Below, in pieces: positions 1-6,594 of a DNA stretch of 64,000 bases (positions within the stretch are counted from its first letter, which is position 1; each line of letters begins with the position of its first letter). Below the pieces are notes generated by a model that ran no database searches, was not told the origin of the DNA, and saw nothing but the letters and a program-made list of their open reading frames with translations. Source of the stretch: Lentisalinibacter orientalis (GTDB lineage Bacteria; Pseudomonadota; Gammaproteobacteria; Steroidobacterales; Woeseiaceae); NCBI RefSeq assembly GCF_040706535.1, contig NZ_JAPDRJ010000003.1:372001-436000 (forward strand), read 5' to 3'. The translations under genes were made by a program, and so were the position numbers.

Positions 1-744
1 GGAATCGTTCGTGACCAGCTCGGTGAATTCGATGCGGGTGACCTGGCCCAGTGCGTCGGTGAGTTCCATCATCTCCAGCTCGCCGCCCGCAAACGACAGG
101 CTCACGGCGCGGAAGTCCGATTCCGGCGCCACCGGCTCCAGCCGCAGCCAGTCACGGCCGTCCCGGCTGTAGGAACCGAGATAACGGAACGCCTCCAGGG
201 CGGCGGCATCCCCGCCCAGCAGCATCGCCGGCGACTGGCTCAGCGAATCCGTCTGCTCGCGCACCGTGACCTGCTCGAAATCCGCGTCGTAGAGCCAGAT
301 CTTGTCGCCGTTGGCGACGATCAGCTGCTCGTACGGCTCGGTATACTCCCAGCGGAAGCGGCCCGGCTTCAGGATGGCGAATTCGCCGGCCGAGCGCTCC
401 ACCGCCTCCCCGCGGGTATCGAACAGCACCTGCCGGAATTCCCCGCGGATGGTATCGATGTCCGCGAAGAACTGGCGCAACTGCGCCGGCACCCGCGTCT
501 CGTCGCGCAGGTCTTCGCGCCCGGCGGCGCCCGGATCGGCCTGGTCGGCCTGATCGATCTGTCCGGCCTGATCGGCCTGATCGGTCTGCCCGGCCTGATC
601 GGCCTGATCGGTCTGCCCGGCCTGATCGGCCGGTGCCGCCGCCGGGTCCGCATCGCCCGACTGCGCCTGCAGCGGGGCCGCAGCCGGCAGCGCCGCCAGC
701 AGGGCGGCCGCCACGGCCGTGATCAGTGCTACCCGGATTCTCAT
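1..744 (-). CDS. lolA: Outer-membrane lipoprotein carrier protein LolA (3' end cut by window edge)
   Basis: Periplasmic chaperone that receives lipoproteins from the LolCDE transporter and carries them to the outer membrane. The ATG at 742-744 starts a clear signal peptide (MRIR followed by an Ala/Leu-rich core ending near residue 28, PLQAQ). Residues about 42-69 are a D/Q/A/G-rich linker made of 9-residue repeats, then the LolA fold begins near residue 74. Recognisable LolA segments are FRQVLFDTRGEAVER, GRFRWEYTEPYEQLIVANGDKIWLYD and the final visible piece IEFTELVTND. 248 codons are visible and the last part of the gene lies to the left of position 1. It follows ftsK by 19 bp on the same strand, the classic ftsK-lolA pair. 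The linker between signal peptide and mature domain is unusual for the family. The ABC partners lolD and lolC/E are encoded elsewhere in this window. Confidence 0.93.
   Translation of the reverse strand, partial: MRIRVALITAVAAALLAALPAAAPLQAQSGDADPAAAPADQAGQTDQADQAGQTDQADQAGQIDQADQADPGAAGREDLRDETRVPAQLRQFFADIDTIRGEFRQVLFDTRGEAVERSAGEFAILKPGRFRWEYTEPYEQLIVANGDKIWLYDADFEQVTVREQTDSLSQSPAMLLGGDAAALEAFRYLGSYSRDGRDWLRLEPVAPESDFRAVSLSFAGGELEMMELTDALGQVTRIEFTELVTNDS
540..620. repeat. Three 27-bp tandem repeats inside lolA
   Basis: Units 567-593 and 594-620 are identical; unit 540-566 is a degenerate copy. A partial fourth copy begins at 621. On the coding strand each unit encodes nine residues of the type DQADQAGQT, so copy-number change would keep the reading frame and only alter the length of the linker after the LolA signal peptide. 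Confidence 0.9.
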
Positions 745-763
745 CGTTTTCTCGATCCCACAT

Positions 764-3094
764 TCAGTCCTCGGGCGGCGGCGGCGCGAGCACCTCGCGC
801 GAGCCGTTCGCCTGCAACGGTCCCACCAGGCCGGCCTCTTCCATGGCTTCCACCATGCGCGCGGCCCGGTTGTAGCCGATCTTCAGGCGCCGCTGGACCC
901 CGGAGATCGAGGCCTTGCGGGTCTCGGTCACGATGCGCACCGCCTCGTCGTAGAGGGGGTCCTGCTCGCTGTCCACGCCCGCGTCGCCGGCGCCGCCGAT
1001 ATCCGGCATGCCGGGTATTGGACTCGTGGGGCCGCTGAGAATTTCATCGATGTAGTGCGGCTGGCCGGCCTTGCGCAGATATTTCACCACCTTGTGGACC
1101 TCGTGGTCGGCCACGAAGGCGCCGTGCACGCGCTCCGGCATGGAGGTACCGGGCGGCAGGAACAGCATGTCGCCGTGGCCCAGCAGGTTCTCGGCGCCCT
1201 GCTGATCGAGGATGGTGCGCGAATCCACCTTGGCCGAGACCTGGAAGGCGATGCGGGCCGGCACGTTGGCCTTGATCAGGCCGGTGATGACGTCGACGCT
1301 CGGCCGCTGGGTGGCCAGGATCATGTGGATGCCCGAGGCGCGGGCCTTCTGGGCCAGCCGCGCGATGAGCTCCTCCACCTTCTTGCCGACGATCATCATC
1401 ATGTCGGCCAGCTCGTCGATCACCACGACGATGAACGGCAGCGGCTCGAGGTCCGGCGCCTCGACGGGCTTGTCTTCGTCCACCAGCTCCGGCGGCTCCC
1501 AGGTGGGATCCTTCAGAGGCTCGCCCGCGTCGGCGGCCTCGCGCACCTTGCGGTTGTAGCCGCCTATGCCGCGCACGCCCAGCGCCGCCATCAGCTTGTA
1601 GCGCCGCTCCATCTCGGCGACGCACCAGCGCAGCGCGTTCGCCGCCTCGTTCATGTCGGTGACGACGGGGGTGAGCAGATGCGGGATGTCCTCGTAGACG
1701 GAGAGCTCCAGCATCTTGGGGTCGATCATGATCAGCCGCACGTGCTCCGGCTGGGCCTTGTAGAGGAGACTCAGCACCATCGCATTGATGCCGACGGACT
1801 TGCCGGAGCCGGTGGTGCCCGCGATCATCAGATGAGGCATGCGGGACAGATCCGCCACCACGGAGTTGCCGCCGATGTCCTTGCCGAGCGCGAGCGTCAG
1901 CGGCGAGGCCATCTCGTCGTAGACCTTCGAGCGCAGGATCTCGCCGAGTGTGACCAGCTCCCGGCTCTCGTTGGGTATCTCTAGCCCGATGTAGGCCTTG
2001 CCGGGGATTACCTCCACCACCCGCACGCTGACCACCGAAAGCGAGCGTGCCAGGTCCTTGGCCAGGTTGGAGATCTGGGCGGACTTCACGCCCGGCGCCG
2101 GATCGAGCTCGAAGCGCGTGATGACCGGCCCCGGATGCACGGAGACCACCTCGACGTCGATGCCGAAGTCCTTCAGCTTCAGCTCCACCAGGCGCGACAT
2201 CGCCTCGAGCGCGTCCTCGGAATAGCCCGAGCTCTGCTTCGGCGGATCGTCCAGCAGGCTCAGCGGCGGCAGCTCGCTGGCCCCCGGCGGCTCGAACAAC
2301 GGCACCTGGCGCTCCTTCTCGGCCCGGTTGCTGGTCTCGAGCGCCGGGATCACCGGCTCGATGCGGGGCTTGGGCCGGCTGGCGGTGCGCTTCTTCTCCG
2401 CCCGCACCACCTCCTGACGCTCCTGCTGCGCGCGCCGACCCCGGGCCCGGTCCCGCAGCCGGTCGAACAGCCCGACGAGCCGCTCCCAGCCCTCGAGCGC
2501 GAAATGGCCCACGTGGTCCATCACCGCCAGCCAGGAGAATCCGAGGAACACCGCCACGCTGCCGACCCAGACGGCGAGCAGCAGCAGCGTGGCGCCGAGC
2601 GTGCCCATGAGCGACTGCAGGCCGCCGCCGACCAGCTGCCCGACCACGCCGCCCGCGGTCTCGCGCAGCTCCGCGGCGGCGAAGTGCAGCGTGCCGAGGC
2701 CGCAACTGGTCGCCAGCGTCAGCAGGAAGCCGGCGAAGCGCAGCCCGAATTCGGCCCGGTCCAGGGGCTCGGGATTCCGGCGCTCGCGGAAGATCAGCCA
2801 GCCGGCGAACAGCATCATCACCGGGAACAGGTACGCCGGCGCGCCGAACAGCATGTAGCTCAGGTCCGAGAACCAGGCCCCCACCGTGCCGATGCGGTTA
2901 TGGATGCGATCCGCCCCGCCGGCCTGGGAGAAGGCCGGATCGGCCGGGTGATAGGTGGCCAGTGCCACGAACAGGATGATGGCGAGCGCGCCGAAGACCC
3001 ACAGCGCCGCCTCCCTCAGGGTGCGCACGAGGGGTGCCTGCACGGGCGCGCGGGGACCGGTGCGTGACTGTTTCAGACGCGTTGCTTTCGCCAT
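764..3094 (-). CDS. ftsK: DNA translocase FtsK (short-linker form)
   Basis: Septum-anchored, ATP-driven double-strand DNA pump that clears chromosomes from the division site and activates XerCD recombination at dif. About 776 residues from the ATG at 3092-3094 (MAKATRLKQS). The N-terminal part has several hydrophobic membrane segments (first around residues 25-48). A Lys/Arg/Glu-rich linker of moderate length follows, then the RecA-like motor with Walker A GTTGSGKSVG near residue 426, Walker B-type VVVIDELADMM, and a C-terminal winged-helix gamma domain (residues about 700-770, with KASISGVQRRLKIGYNRAARM) that reads KOPS in the family. The long Pro/Gln linker of E. coli FtsK is missing; short forms are common elsewhere. 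The frame stays open far upstream, but that part lies over trxB on the other strand and is not FtsK-like, so I chose the internal ATG. Confidence 0.95.
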   Translation of the reverse strand: MAKATRLKQSRTGPRAPVQAPLVRTLREAALWVFGALAIILFVALATYHPADPAFSQAGGADRIHNRIGTVGAWFSDLSYMLFGAPAYLFPVMMLFAGWLIFRERRNPEPLDRAEFGLRFAGFLLTLATSCGLGTLHFAAAELRETAGGVVGQLVGGGLQSLMGTLGATLLLLAVWVGSVAVFLGFSWLAVMDHVGHFALEGWERLVGLFDRLRDRARGRRAQQERQEVVRAEKKRTASRPKPRIEPVIPALETSNRAEKERQVPLFEPPGASELPPLSLLDDPPKQSSGYSEDALEAMSRLVELKLKDFGIDVEVVSVHPGPVITRFELDPAPGVKSAQISNLAKDLARSLSVVSVRVVEVIPGKAYIGLEIPNESRELVTLGEILRSKVYDEMASPLTLALGKDIGGNSVVADLSRMPHLMIAGTTGSGKSVGINAMVLSLLYKAQPEHVRLIMIDPKMLELSVYEDIPHLLTPVVTDMNEAANALRWCVAEMERRYKLMAALGVRGIGGYNRKVREAADAGEPLKDPTWEPPELVDEDKPVEAPDLEPLPFIVVVIDELADMMMIVGKKVEELIARLAQKARASGIHMILATQRPSVDVITGLIKANVPARIAFQVSAKVDSRTILDQQGAENLLGHGDMLFLPPGTSMPERVHGAFVADHEVHKVVKYLRKAGQPHYIDEILSGPTSPIPGMPDIGGAGDAGVDSEQDPLYDEAVRIVTETRKASISGVQRRLKIGYNRAARMVEAMEEAGLVGPLQANGSREVLAPPPPED

Positions 3095-3150
3095 AGTGGG
3101 AATTATGTCTCGGACGGAGCCGCCTACGATAGGTCGCGGGCCGGCGCCTT

Positions 3151-3181
3151 GGCAACTTCGCGGCAACTTCAGCACAACTTC
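3151..3181. promoter_or_regulatory. Three phased direct repeats between ftsK and trxB
   Basis: CAACTTC occurs at 3153, 3164 and 3175, exactly 11 bp apart, within GGCAACTTC, GGCAACTTC and CACAACTTC. On the ftsK strand this reads GAAGTTG three times. The copy nearest ftsK contains TTGCCA, followed after 18 bp by TATCGT, a possible ftsK promoter. The one-helical-turn spacing suggests a protein binding site. No regulator can be named. Confidence 0.45.
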
Positions 3182-3209
3182 GACGCGGCCGGCGGCCGAG
3201 CACGGGATT

Positions 3210-3237
3210 TTGCCGACCTCGGCCGCAATCCCATAAA
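3210..3237 (+). promoter_or_regulatory. Possible trxB promoter
   Basis: TTGCCG at 3210-3215 and CATAAA at 3232-3237 are separated by 16 bp, each matching four of six sigma-70 consensus positions, about 90 bp upstream of the trxB start. Nothing better was seen in the 3095-3328 divergent gap. Confidence 0.35.
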
Positions 3238-3328
3238 CTCGGTCCCTCTGATCGACCGGGGCCGCCACGGTTCCACCAGGGTTCCGCCCGGTCACCGACG
3301 CACCGAGAGCACGAGACGCGGAGCAATT

Positions 3329-4312
3329 ATGACTGAGACGAGACACTGCCGGGTACTGATCCTCGGCTCGGGGCCCGCCGGCTATTCGGCGGCGGTCTAC
3401 GCGGCCAGGGCCGGACTCGACCCGGTGCTCGTCACCGGCATGGAACAGGGCGGCCAGCTCATGACCACGACCGACGTGGACAACTGGCCCGGCGACGTGG
3501 AGGGCCTGCAGGGCCCCGGCCTGATGGACCGCATGCTCCGCCACGCCGAGCGCTTCGACACCGAGATCATCAACGACCACATCCATACCGCGGACATCAC
3601 CCGGCGCCCGTTCACGCTCCAGGGCGACTACGGCACCTACACCTGCGACGCCCTCATCATCGCCACCGGCTCCTCCGCGAAGTACCTGGGCCTGCCGTCG
3701 GAGGAGGCCTACAAGGGCCGCGGCGTCTCGGCCTGCGCCACCTGCGACGGCTTCTTCTACCGGGGCAAACCCGTGCTGGTGGTCGGCGGCGGCAACACGG
3801 CGGTGGAGGAGGCGCTTTATCTCTCCAACCTGGCGTCGAAGGTGACGCTGGTGCACCGGCGCGACAGCCTGCGGGCCGAGAAGATCCTGCAGGACAAGCT
3901 CTTCGCCAGGGCGGACGAAGGCAAGGTGGAGATCGTCTGGGACCACGTGCTCGACGAGGTGCTGGGCGACGACGGCGGCGTCACCGGCGTGCGCATCCGG
4001 GACGCGGCCCACGAGCACGCCACCCGCGAGATCGACTGCGACGGCGTGTTCATCGCCATCGGCCATAACCCGAACACGGAGCTGTTCCGCGAGCAACTCG
4101 AGACCCGCAACGGCTACATCGTGGTGAAGTCCGGCATCGACGGCAACGCCACCGCCACGAGCGTGCCGGGGGTTTTCGCCGCCGGCGACGTGGCCGACCA
4201 CGTCTACCGTCAGGCGATCACCTCGGCCGGCACCGGCTGCATGGCGGCGCTGGATGCGGACAAGTACCTCGAGTCCCAGGAGACGAACCAGTCCCGGGAG
4301 GCCGCGGCTTAA
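3329..4312 (+). CDS. trxB: Thioredoxin reductase (NADPH)
   Basis: FAD enzyme that passes electrons from NADPH to thioredoxin in the cytoplasm. 327 residues from ATG 3329, preceded by GGAG at 3320-3323. The FAD dinucleotide fold is GSGPAGYSAA near residue 14. The redox pair CATC (about C136 and C139) is followed by DGFFYRGK. The NADPH-binding fold is VVGGGNTAVEEA, and the C-terminal FAD motif is GVFAAGDVADHVYRQA, ending in the typical ITSAGTGCMAALDA segment. Length and motifs match the low-molecular-weight bacterial enzyme. It is divergent from ftsK, with the next gene starting 3 bp after its stop, so trxB probably heads a transcript running through the acyltransferase, aat and infA. The frame is open upstream to 3149 but those codons lack enzyme similarity. 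Confidence 0.97.
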   Translation: MTETRHCRVLILGSGPAGYSAAVYAARAGLDPVLVTGMEQGGQLMTTTDVDNWPGDVEGLQGPGLMDRMLRHAERFDTEIINDHIHTADITRRPFTLQGDYGTYTCDALIIATGSSAKYLGLPSEEAYKGRGVSACATCDGFFYRGKPVLVVGGGNTAVEEALYLSNLASKVTLVHRRDSLRAEKILQDKLFARADEGKVEIVWDHVLDEVLGDDGGVTGVRIRDAAHEHATREIDCDGVFIAIGHNPNTELFREQLETRNGYIVVKSGIDGNATATSVPGVFAAGDVADHVYRQAITSAGTGCMAALDADKYLESQETNQSREAAA

Positions 4313-4315
4313 GCC

Positions 4316-5488
4316 GTGGCCGGCCCGCTGCCACGCGAAAGCGACACCGGCATCCGCATCCATGCCGGCATCGACGAGATCGCGCCCGCGGCGTGGAACG
4401 CGCTGGTCGACCCGCGCTATCCCTTCCTGCGCCACGAGTTCCTGGCGGCGGCCGAGCGCCACCGTTGCGCTTCCCCCGAAACCGGCTGGACCCCCTGCCA
4501 CGTGGCGCTGTACGAGGCAGGAGAACTCGTCGGCGCAGTGCCGCTGTACGAGAAGACCCATTCCTGGGGCGAGTTCATCTTCGACTGGGCCTGGGCGGAC
4601 GCCTACCGCCGCGCCGGGCTCCCCTACTACCCGAAACTGGTCGCCGCGGTCCCGTTCACGCCGGCCACCGGTGACCGGCTGCTGACCCGCGGCGACGGGG
4701 CGCAGTCCCGACGCGCCGCGCTGGCGGCCGCCGTGATCGCCCATGCCCGGGAGCGCGACCTGTCGTCGGCCCACGTCCTTTTCCCCATCCGGGAGGAACT
4801 GCCGGCACTCGAGGGCGCCGGTTTCCATGCGCGCAAGGACTGCCAGTTCCAGTGGCGCAACCGCGACTATGCCGACTTCGACGACTTCCTGGCCGACTTC
4901 AGCTCCGCCAAGCGCAAGAAAGCGAGGCGCGAACGCCGCCGCGTGGCCGAAGCGGGCATCGGTTTCCGCAACCTGGCCGCCGACGAGCTGAGCGAGGCCG
5001 AGTGGACCGAGGTATTCCGGCTCCTGAGTTACACCTTCATGCGCCGGGGCAACGTGCCCTATCTCAGCCTGGAGTTCTTCCTGGAGCTGCGCCGCACGCT
5101 ACCGGGCGCCCTGCGGGTGATCGTCGCCGAGTCCGACGGCGCCATCGTCGCGGCGGCCGTCTTCTATCGCGGCAGCGATACGCTGTACGGCCGTTACTGG
5201 GGCAGCGACGACGACTATCACAGCCTGCACTTCGAGACCTGCTACTACCAGGGCATCGAATACTGCATCGCCGAGGGGATCGTGCTGTTCGAGCCCGGCA
5301 CCCAGGGCGAGCACAAGATCCGCCGGGGCTTCCTGCCGACGGCGACCTGGTCCGCCCACTGGCTGGCGCATCCCCAGTTTGCGGCCGCCGTCGGCCGCTA
5401 TCTGGACGAGGAGCGGGCGCACGTGGACGACTACATCGAGGCGGCCGCGGAGCATTCTCCGTTCCGCAGCGACCTCCGCGCCGACTGA
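4316..5488 (+). CDS. Predicted N-acyltransferase, COG3146/DUF482 (GNAT-like, FemAB-related)
   Basis: 390 residues starting at a GTG three bases after the trxB stop; GGGAGG lies at 4296-4301, rather far from the start. I recognise the family by the N-terminal PRYPFLRHEFLAA, the central block KRKKARRERRRVAEAG, the TFMRRGNVPYLS and YGRYWGSDDDYHSLHFETCYYQGIEYCI segments and the terminal EPGTQGEHKIRRGF. Members are commonly annotated as GNAT or peptidoglycan-bridge-like acyltransferases; the substrate is not established. Position between trxB and aat, with co-directional tight packing, makes co-transcription likely. No signal peptide or membrane segment is visible, so the protein is probably cytoplasmic. 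Confidence 0.88.
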   Translation: MAGPLPRESDTGIRIHAGIDEIAPAAWNALVDPRYPFLRHEFLAAAERHRCASPETGWTPCHVALYEAGELVGAVPLYEKTHSWGEFIFDWAWADAYRRAGLPYYPKLVAAVPFTPATGDRLLTRGDGAQSRRAALAAAVIAHARERDLSSAHVLFPIREELPALEGAGFHARKDCQFQWRNRDYADFDDFLADFSSAKRKKARRERRRVAEAGIGFRNLAADELSEAEWTEVFRLLSYTFMRRGNVPYLSLEFFLELRRTLPGALRVIVAESDGAIVAAAVFYRGSDTLYGRYWGSDDDYHSLHFETCYYQGIEYCIAEGIVLFEPGTQGEHKIRRGFLPTATWSAHWLAHPQFAAAVGRYLDEERAHVDDYIEAAAEHSPFRSDLRAD

Positions 5489-5507
5489 TCCGCCCGGCGC
5501 CGCCACG

Positions 5508-6257
5508 ATGTACCGCATCCACTGGCTGTCACGACACGACCCGCCGGACGCGTTCCCCGACGCCGAACTCGCGCTGCGCGATCCGGACGGCCTGCTGGCC
5601 GCCGGCGGGGATCTGTCGGCGGAGCGGCTGCTCGCCGCCTATGAGCGGGGCATCTTCCCCTGGTACGAGGAAGGCCAGCCGGTGCTGTGGTGGTCCCCTG
5701 ACCCCCGCGCCGTGCTCCGCCCGGACGGCATACACGTCTCTCGCAGCCTGCGCCGCAGCCTGCGTCGAGCGGGCTACGCCGTGACCTGGAACCGGGCTTT
5801 TCGGCGCGTGATGGCCGCCTGCGCCGAGCCGCGGCCGGGCCAGTACGGCACCTGGATCACTGCGGCGATGGAGGAGGCGTTCGCCGAACTGCACGCCCGG
5901 GGCTGGGCCCACTCGCTGGAAGTGTGGCAGGGCGACGAGCTGGCCGGCGGCCTCTACGGCCTGGCGATCGGCCGGGTGTTCTTCGGCGAGTCCATGTTCA
6001 GCCGGCGGACGGACGCCTCGAAGACCGCCATGGCCGCCCTCGGCGCCGAGCTGGTCCGGCGGCATTTCGCCCTGATCGATTGCCAGGTGGTTTCACCCCA
6101 CCTGCTCAGCATGGGTGCGAAGACCATGCCCAGGCACGACTTCCTCGACCTCCTCCGCCGCCATTGCGCCGGGCGCCGGAAACTCCGGGATGCGCCCGCG
6201 GAGCCGCTTCCGGCGCGGGCGCTGGCCGCTCCGGGCCGCGTTGCAAACGGGGTCTAG
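5508..6257 (+). CDS. aat: Leucyl/phenylalanyl-tRNA--protein transferase
   Basis: Transfers Leu or Phe from aminoacyl-tRNA to N-terminal Arg/Lys of proteins, creating N-degrons that ClpS delivers to ClpAP. 249 residues from ATG 5508. Family hallmarks seen are the N-terminal DPDGLLAAGGDLS, YERGIFPWYEEGQPVLWWSPDPRAVL, QYGTWITAAMEEAFAELHARG, SLEVWQGDELAGGLYGLA and VFFGESMFSRRTDASKTA. The gene sits 19 bp after the acyltransferase and 47 bp before infA. clpA and clpS, whose products act downstream in the same N-end rule pathway, are the next genes on the opposite strand, so the three pathway components are encoded within 4 kb. The frame is open upstream, but the alignment-supported start is the ATG chosen. 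Confidence 0.96.
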   Translation: MYRIHWLSRHDPPDAFPDAELALRDPDGLLAAGGDLSAERLLAAYERGIFPWYEEGQPVLWWSPDPRAVLRPDGIHVSRSLRRSLRRAGYAVTWNRAFRRVMAACAEPRPGQYGTWITAAMEEAFAELHARGWAHSLEVWQGDELAGGLYGLAIGRVFFGESMFSRRTDASKTAMAALGAELVRRHFALIDCQVVSPHLLSMGAKTMPRHDFLDLLRRHCAGRRKLRDAPAEPLPARALAAPGRVANGV

Positions 6258-6304
6258 TTTCTGCACAATGCCGGCCTCCCAGCGAACCGAGGTGTGCCGA
6301 ACAC

Positions 6305-6523
6305 GTGGCGAAAGAAGATGCCATTCAGATGGAAGGAGTCGTCATCGAGACGCTTCCCAACACCACATTCCGTGTGGAACTCGAGAACGGTCACGTGGTG
6401 ACCGCCCACATCTCGGGCAAGATGCGCAAGAACTACATCCGCATCCTCACCGGTGACAAGGTCACGGTGGAACTGACGCCCTACGATCTCTCCAAGGGCC
6501 GCATCGTCTACCGCGGACGGTAG
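6305..6523 (+). CDS. infA: Translation initiation factor IF-1
   Basis: 72-residue S1/OB-fold protein that occupies the ribosomal A site during initiation. The sequence from MEGVVIETLPNTTFRVELEN through GKMRKNYIRILTGDKVTVEL to the terminal KGRIVYRGR is nearly the textbook IF-1. The start is a GTG at 6305-6307 giving (M)AKEDAIQ, the conserved N-terminus; GAGGTG at 6289-6294 is a fitting ribosome binding site 10 bases upstream. Starting at the first ATG would delete the conserved AKED residues. It is the last gene of the plus-strand run and is followed after 9 bp by a large inverted repeat. Confidence 0.97.
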   Translation: MAKEDAIQMEGVVIETLPNTTFRVELENGHVVTAHISGKMRKNYIRILTGDKVTVELTPYDLSKGRIVYRGR

Positions 6524-6532
6524 CCTGATAAT

Positions 6533-6590
6533 GTAGGAGGGCCTTCAGGCCCGATCCATTTTGCCGAATCGGGCCTGAAGGCCCTCCTAC
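6533..6590. repeat. REPIN-like perfect 23-bp inverted repeat, also a likely bidirectional terminator
   Basis: Arm 6533-6555 and arm 6568-6590 are exact reverse complements around a 12-base loop. Each arm begins, on its own strand, with GTAG followed by an internal palindrome GGGCCT-TC-AGGCCC. A GTAG head plus a short hairpin is the layout of REP sequences mobilised by REP-associated tyrosine transposases, and two inverted copies make a REPIN. It fills the 71-bp gap between the convergent stops of infA and clpA and would fold into a very stable hairpin in either transcript. No second copy was found in the window. Confidence 0.75.
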
Positions 6591-6594
6591 ACTC

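Noticed and set aside
540..620. Tandem repeats considered as CRISPR or VNTR outside genes
   Set aside because: Direct head-to-tail units without spacers, in frame within lolA; not a CRISPR array.
719..1984. A plus-strand frame of 421 codons antisense to ftsK
   Set aside because: His/Arg/Gly-rich shadow typical of high-GC DNA; the ftsK motifs fix the real strand.
764..4828. A 1354-codon minus-strand frame extending ftsK upstream across trxB
   Set aside because: Beyond the ATG at 3094 the sequence has no FtsK similarity and lies antisense to well-supported trxB and acyltransferase genes.
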